Of a DNA stretch of 64,000 nucleotides, positions 62,594-64,000 are shown piece by piece. The notes beneath the pieces were generated by a model, which searched no databases, was not told the DNA's origin, and saw only the letters and a list, made by a program, of their open reading frames with translations. The position numbers and the translations under genes were made by a program. The stretch lies in the NCBI RefSeq assembly GCF_000012945.1, contig NC_007511.1, positions 1,240,001 through 1,304,000 of the forward strand. Direction: 5' to 3'. This DNA comes from Burkholderia lata. GTDB lineage: Bacteria > Pseudomonadota > Gammaproteobacteria > Burkholderiales > Burkholderiaceae. Each line of letters begins with the position of its first letter. The stretch's first letter is position 1.

Positions 62594-64000
62594 TCAGACG
62601 GCCGCGAGTTGCGCGGCCGCGCGCGACGACGCGACGATCAGCAGTTTCATCGTCGCACGCGTCGCGCCGACGAACAGCTTGCGCGCGGCACGCGCGTCGA
62701 GCGTGTCGAAGTCGACTTCGGTGAGGATCACGCACGGCGCCGACTGGCCCTTGAAGCGGTAGATCGAATCGAGCAGCACGTCGCCTTCGCGATACTCCGG
62801 GTTGCCGAACAGGTCGTACTTGCCGGTAAAGCTCTTGAGCCGATGCGGGCCGAGCTGGTCGAGCGGCGCGAGCACCGAGCCTTCGCGGCCGCGATACGAC
62901 AGCACCGCAATGTCCTGCTTGCGGAAGCCGAGCGACAGCGCGTGCGTGATCGCCCGCTTGGTCGCGTCGATGCAGGCGTCGGCCAACGCGTCGCCCGACG
63001 CGCCTGCTTCCCCGTACGACGACACCGACGGATCCGAACCGTCGAACGGGCTGCCCGAGCGCAGCTCGGCCGCGAGCGGCTCGACCCGGCCGACGATGTC
63101 GCGCACGAATTCGAGCAGGTCGCGCGGGCTGCGGTAGTTCGTGAGCGCCTTCAGCGTGACCCAGCCCGGCAGTGCGACGGGTTCGCGCATATACAAATTC
63201 TGCAGCGGATCTTCCAGCCACCACCATGCGCCATCCGGCGCCAGCAAGCGCTCCAGGGCGGCTGCCCACGGCGCATGGAAATCCTGCCCTTCGTCGACGA
63301 CCAGCACGTCGAAGCGCCAGTGCCCGGGGATCGGCGTTTCCGCGAAGCGCGCCTCGAGCCGCTCGAATTCGCCGGGTACCTGGAAGTCGGGCGTATAGCC
63401 GCCGTCGCGCGCGACCCAGTCGCATAGCTGGTGGTAGTTCGCGATCTTCGCGCCGGGCGGCGCGATGCGCGCGATGTAGTCGGCGAGCGGCCGGTTGAAG
63501 CACACGTAGAGCACGCGCTTGCCGGCCGCGACCGCATCGCGCATCGCCTGCACGGCGAGCTGCGTCTTGCCCGAGCCGGCCGTGCCGGTGACGCGCAGCC
63601 GGAACGGCGCGAATTCGAGCTGGCGCGCCCACGCGGCGAGCCCGCCCGACAGCCGCGTGACGAGCGTGCCGGCCTGGCCGACGAGCGCGCTCGTGTCGGG
63701 CGTGAGCGCGAGCTCGTCCGCGAGGAAATGGTGGAGTTTCGGTGCGTTCGGGAAGTGCTCGTCGTCCTCGGGCAGGATCTGCAGGATCACCTGCGCGAGC
63801 TGCGCCTTGCGCGACGCATCGACGATGCGGTCGGCCGCGACGCCGGCGATCGATGCGTCGCGGATCGAGTAGTCGGGGCAGTACAGCAGCGCCTCGACGC
63901 CATAGACACCGGCGCCGAGCGCGGCCGTCAGGCGCCGGTGCAGCGTTTCCTGCGTGCGCGCGAGCTGGATCGGGACATTGCGTTCCTTCTGCAGATAGAC
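62594..64000 (-). CDS. UvrD-like ATP-dependent helicase, partial (continues past window edge)
   Basis: The frame is open from the stop at 62594 to the right edge, so the protein has at least 468 residues and its N terminus is missing. Visible are a Walker A site (TGTAGSGKT), VVDEGQDF as Walker B, ALTNYRSPRDL, a late DSIYRFKGQSAPCVIL and LFVGATRATMKLLIV as motif VI. A GTG at 63790 is an internal Val, not a start. The residues at the edge (YGVEALLYCPDYSIRDASIAGVAADR) look like the end of a NERD-type nuclease-related domain. Confidence 0.85.
   Translation of the reverse strand, partial: VYLQKERNVPIQLARTQETLHRRLTAALGAGVYGVEALLYCPDYSIRDASIAGVAADRIVDASRKAQLAQVILQILPEDDEHFPNAPKLHHFLADELALTPDTSALVGQAGTLVTRLSGGLAAWARQLEFAPFRLRVTGTAGSGKTQLAVQAMRDAVAAGKRVLYVCFNRPLADYIARIAPPGAKIANYHQLCDWVARDGGYTPDFQVPGEFERLEARFAETPIPGHWRFDVLVVDEGQDFHAPWAAALERLLAPDGAWWWLEDPLQNLYMREPVALPGWVTLKALTNYRSPRDLLEFVRDIVGRVEPLAAELRSGSPFDGSDPSVSSYGEAGASGDALADACIDATKRAITHALSLGFRKQDIAVLSYRGREGSVLAPLDQLGPHRLKSFTGKYDLFGNPEYREGDVLLDSIYRFKGQSAPCVILTEVDFDTLDARAARKLFVGATRATMKLLIVASSRAAAQLAAV

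Noticed and set aside
63519..63790. GTG 63790 as the start of a 398-residue helicase
   Set aside because: The frame stays open with family-like sequence all the way to base 64000, so the codon is an internal Val.

Overview
The window is GC-rich (roughly two thirds G+C), densely packed DNA with the codon use and gene content of a Burkholderia, most likely of the Burkholderia cepacia complex. Markers are the ~1613-residue NAD-glutamate dehydrogenase, AcnB, CspA and several IclR/LysR/MerR regulators. The mix of housekeeping genes with catabolic and accessory operons looks like a secondary chromosome. Genus is an inference from gene content; no rRNA or tRNA gene is present.

Region 1 (1-16.2 kb) is one catabolic island. 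An IclR regulator (309-1202) and an outer-membrane porin (1307-2386, minus) sit left of a long plus-strand operon (2831-16164). The operon encodes a Rieske ferredoxin, a 103-residue helix-turn-helix-like protein, a Rieske oxygenase alpha subunit, an SDR, a cupin, an alpha/beta hydrolase, a second IclR regulator, an SDR with altered active site, a ThDP-dependent enzyme, aspartate dehydrogenase, aldehyde dehydrogenase, a VOC-type (extradiol) dioxygenase, a ferredoxin reductase and an MFS importer. Many genes overlap by 4-8 bases. The order reads as porin and MFS for uptake, three-component ring oxygenation, dihydrodiol dehydrogenation, ring cleavage, hydrolysis, then 2-oxo-acid/aldehyde/amino-acid processing. 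A near-identical palindrome (GTTCC-N6-GGAAC) lies just downstream of both divergent promoters, probably the IclR operator. I do not recognise the substrate; the aspartate dehydrogenase hints at a nitrogen-containing aromatic. This is the best candidate for an undescribed system here.

Region 2 (16.3-35.6 kb) holds small accessory genes: GNAT, RidA-like, ADP-ribosylglycohydrolase, DUF3079, an hcp plus reductase pair behind an NsrR-type box, PPC/DUF296, DUF4274-like, acnB with a palindromic upstream element, a BPL_N-domain exported protein, SnoaL-like, LprI-like, UspA, amidase followed by a hexanucleotide repeat, DUF2501, arylamine N-acetyltransferase, and a small ribbon-helix-helix/VOC/methyltransferase operon with a probable leaderless promoter-operator.

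Region 3 (35.6-48.7 kb) carries NAD-glutamate dehydrogenase, a tautomerase/class II aldolase/urea transporter group, a DUF1089 protein, and a minus-strand operon of Baeyer-Villiger monooxygenase, SDR, metal-dependent hydrolase and alpha/beta hydrolase behind a repressor-like palindrome, then a YhhN lysoplasmalogenase.

Region 4 (48.7-64 kb) carries agmatinase behind a perfect 25-bp inverted repeat, a citrate-synthase-like protein with a DNA-binding head divergent from an unusual family III CoA-transferase, a small protein and CspA, an orphan SsuA-like binding protein, MerR, GNAT, LysR divergent from a quinone oxidoreductase, a DHA2 exporter with a palindrome over its -35 box, a chemotaxis receptor, and a UvrD-like helicase cut by the window edge.
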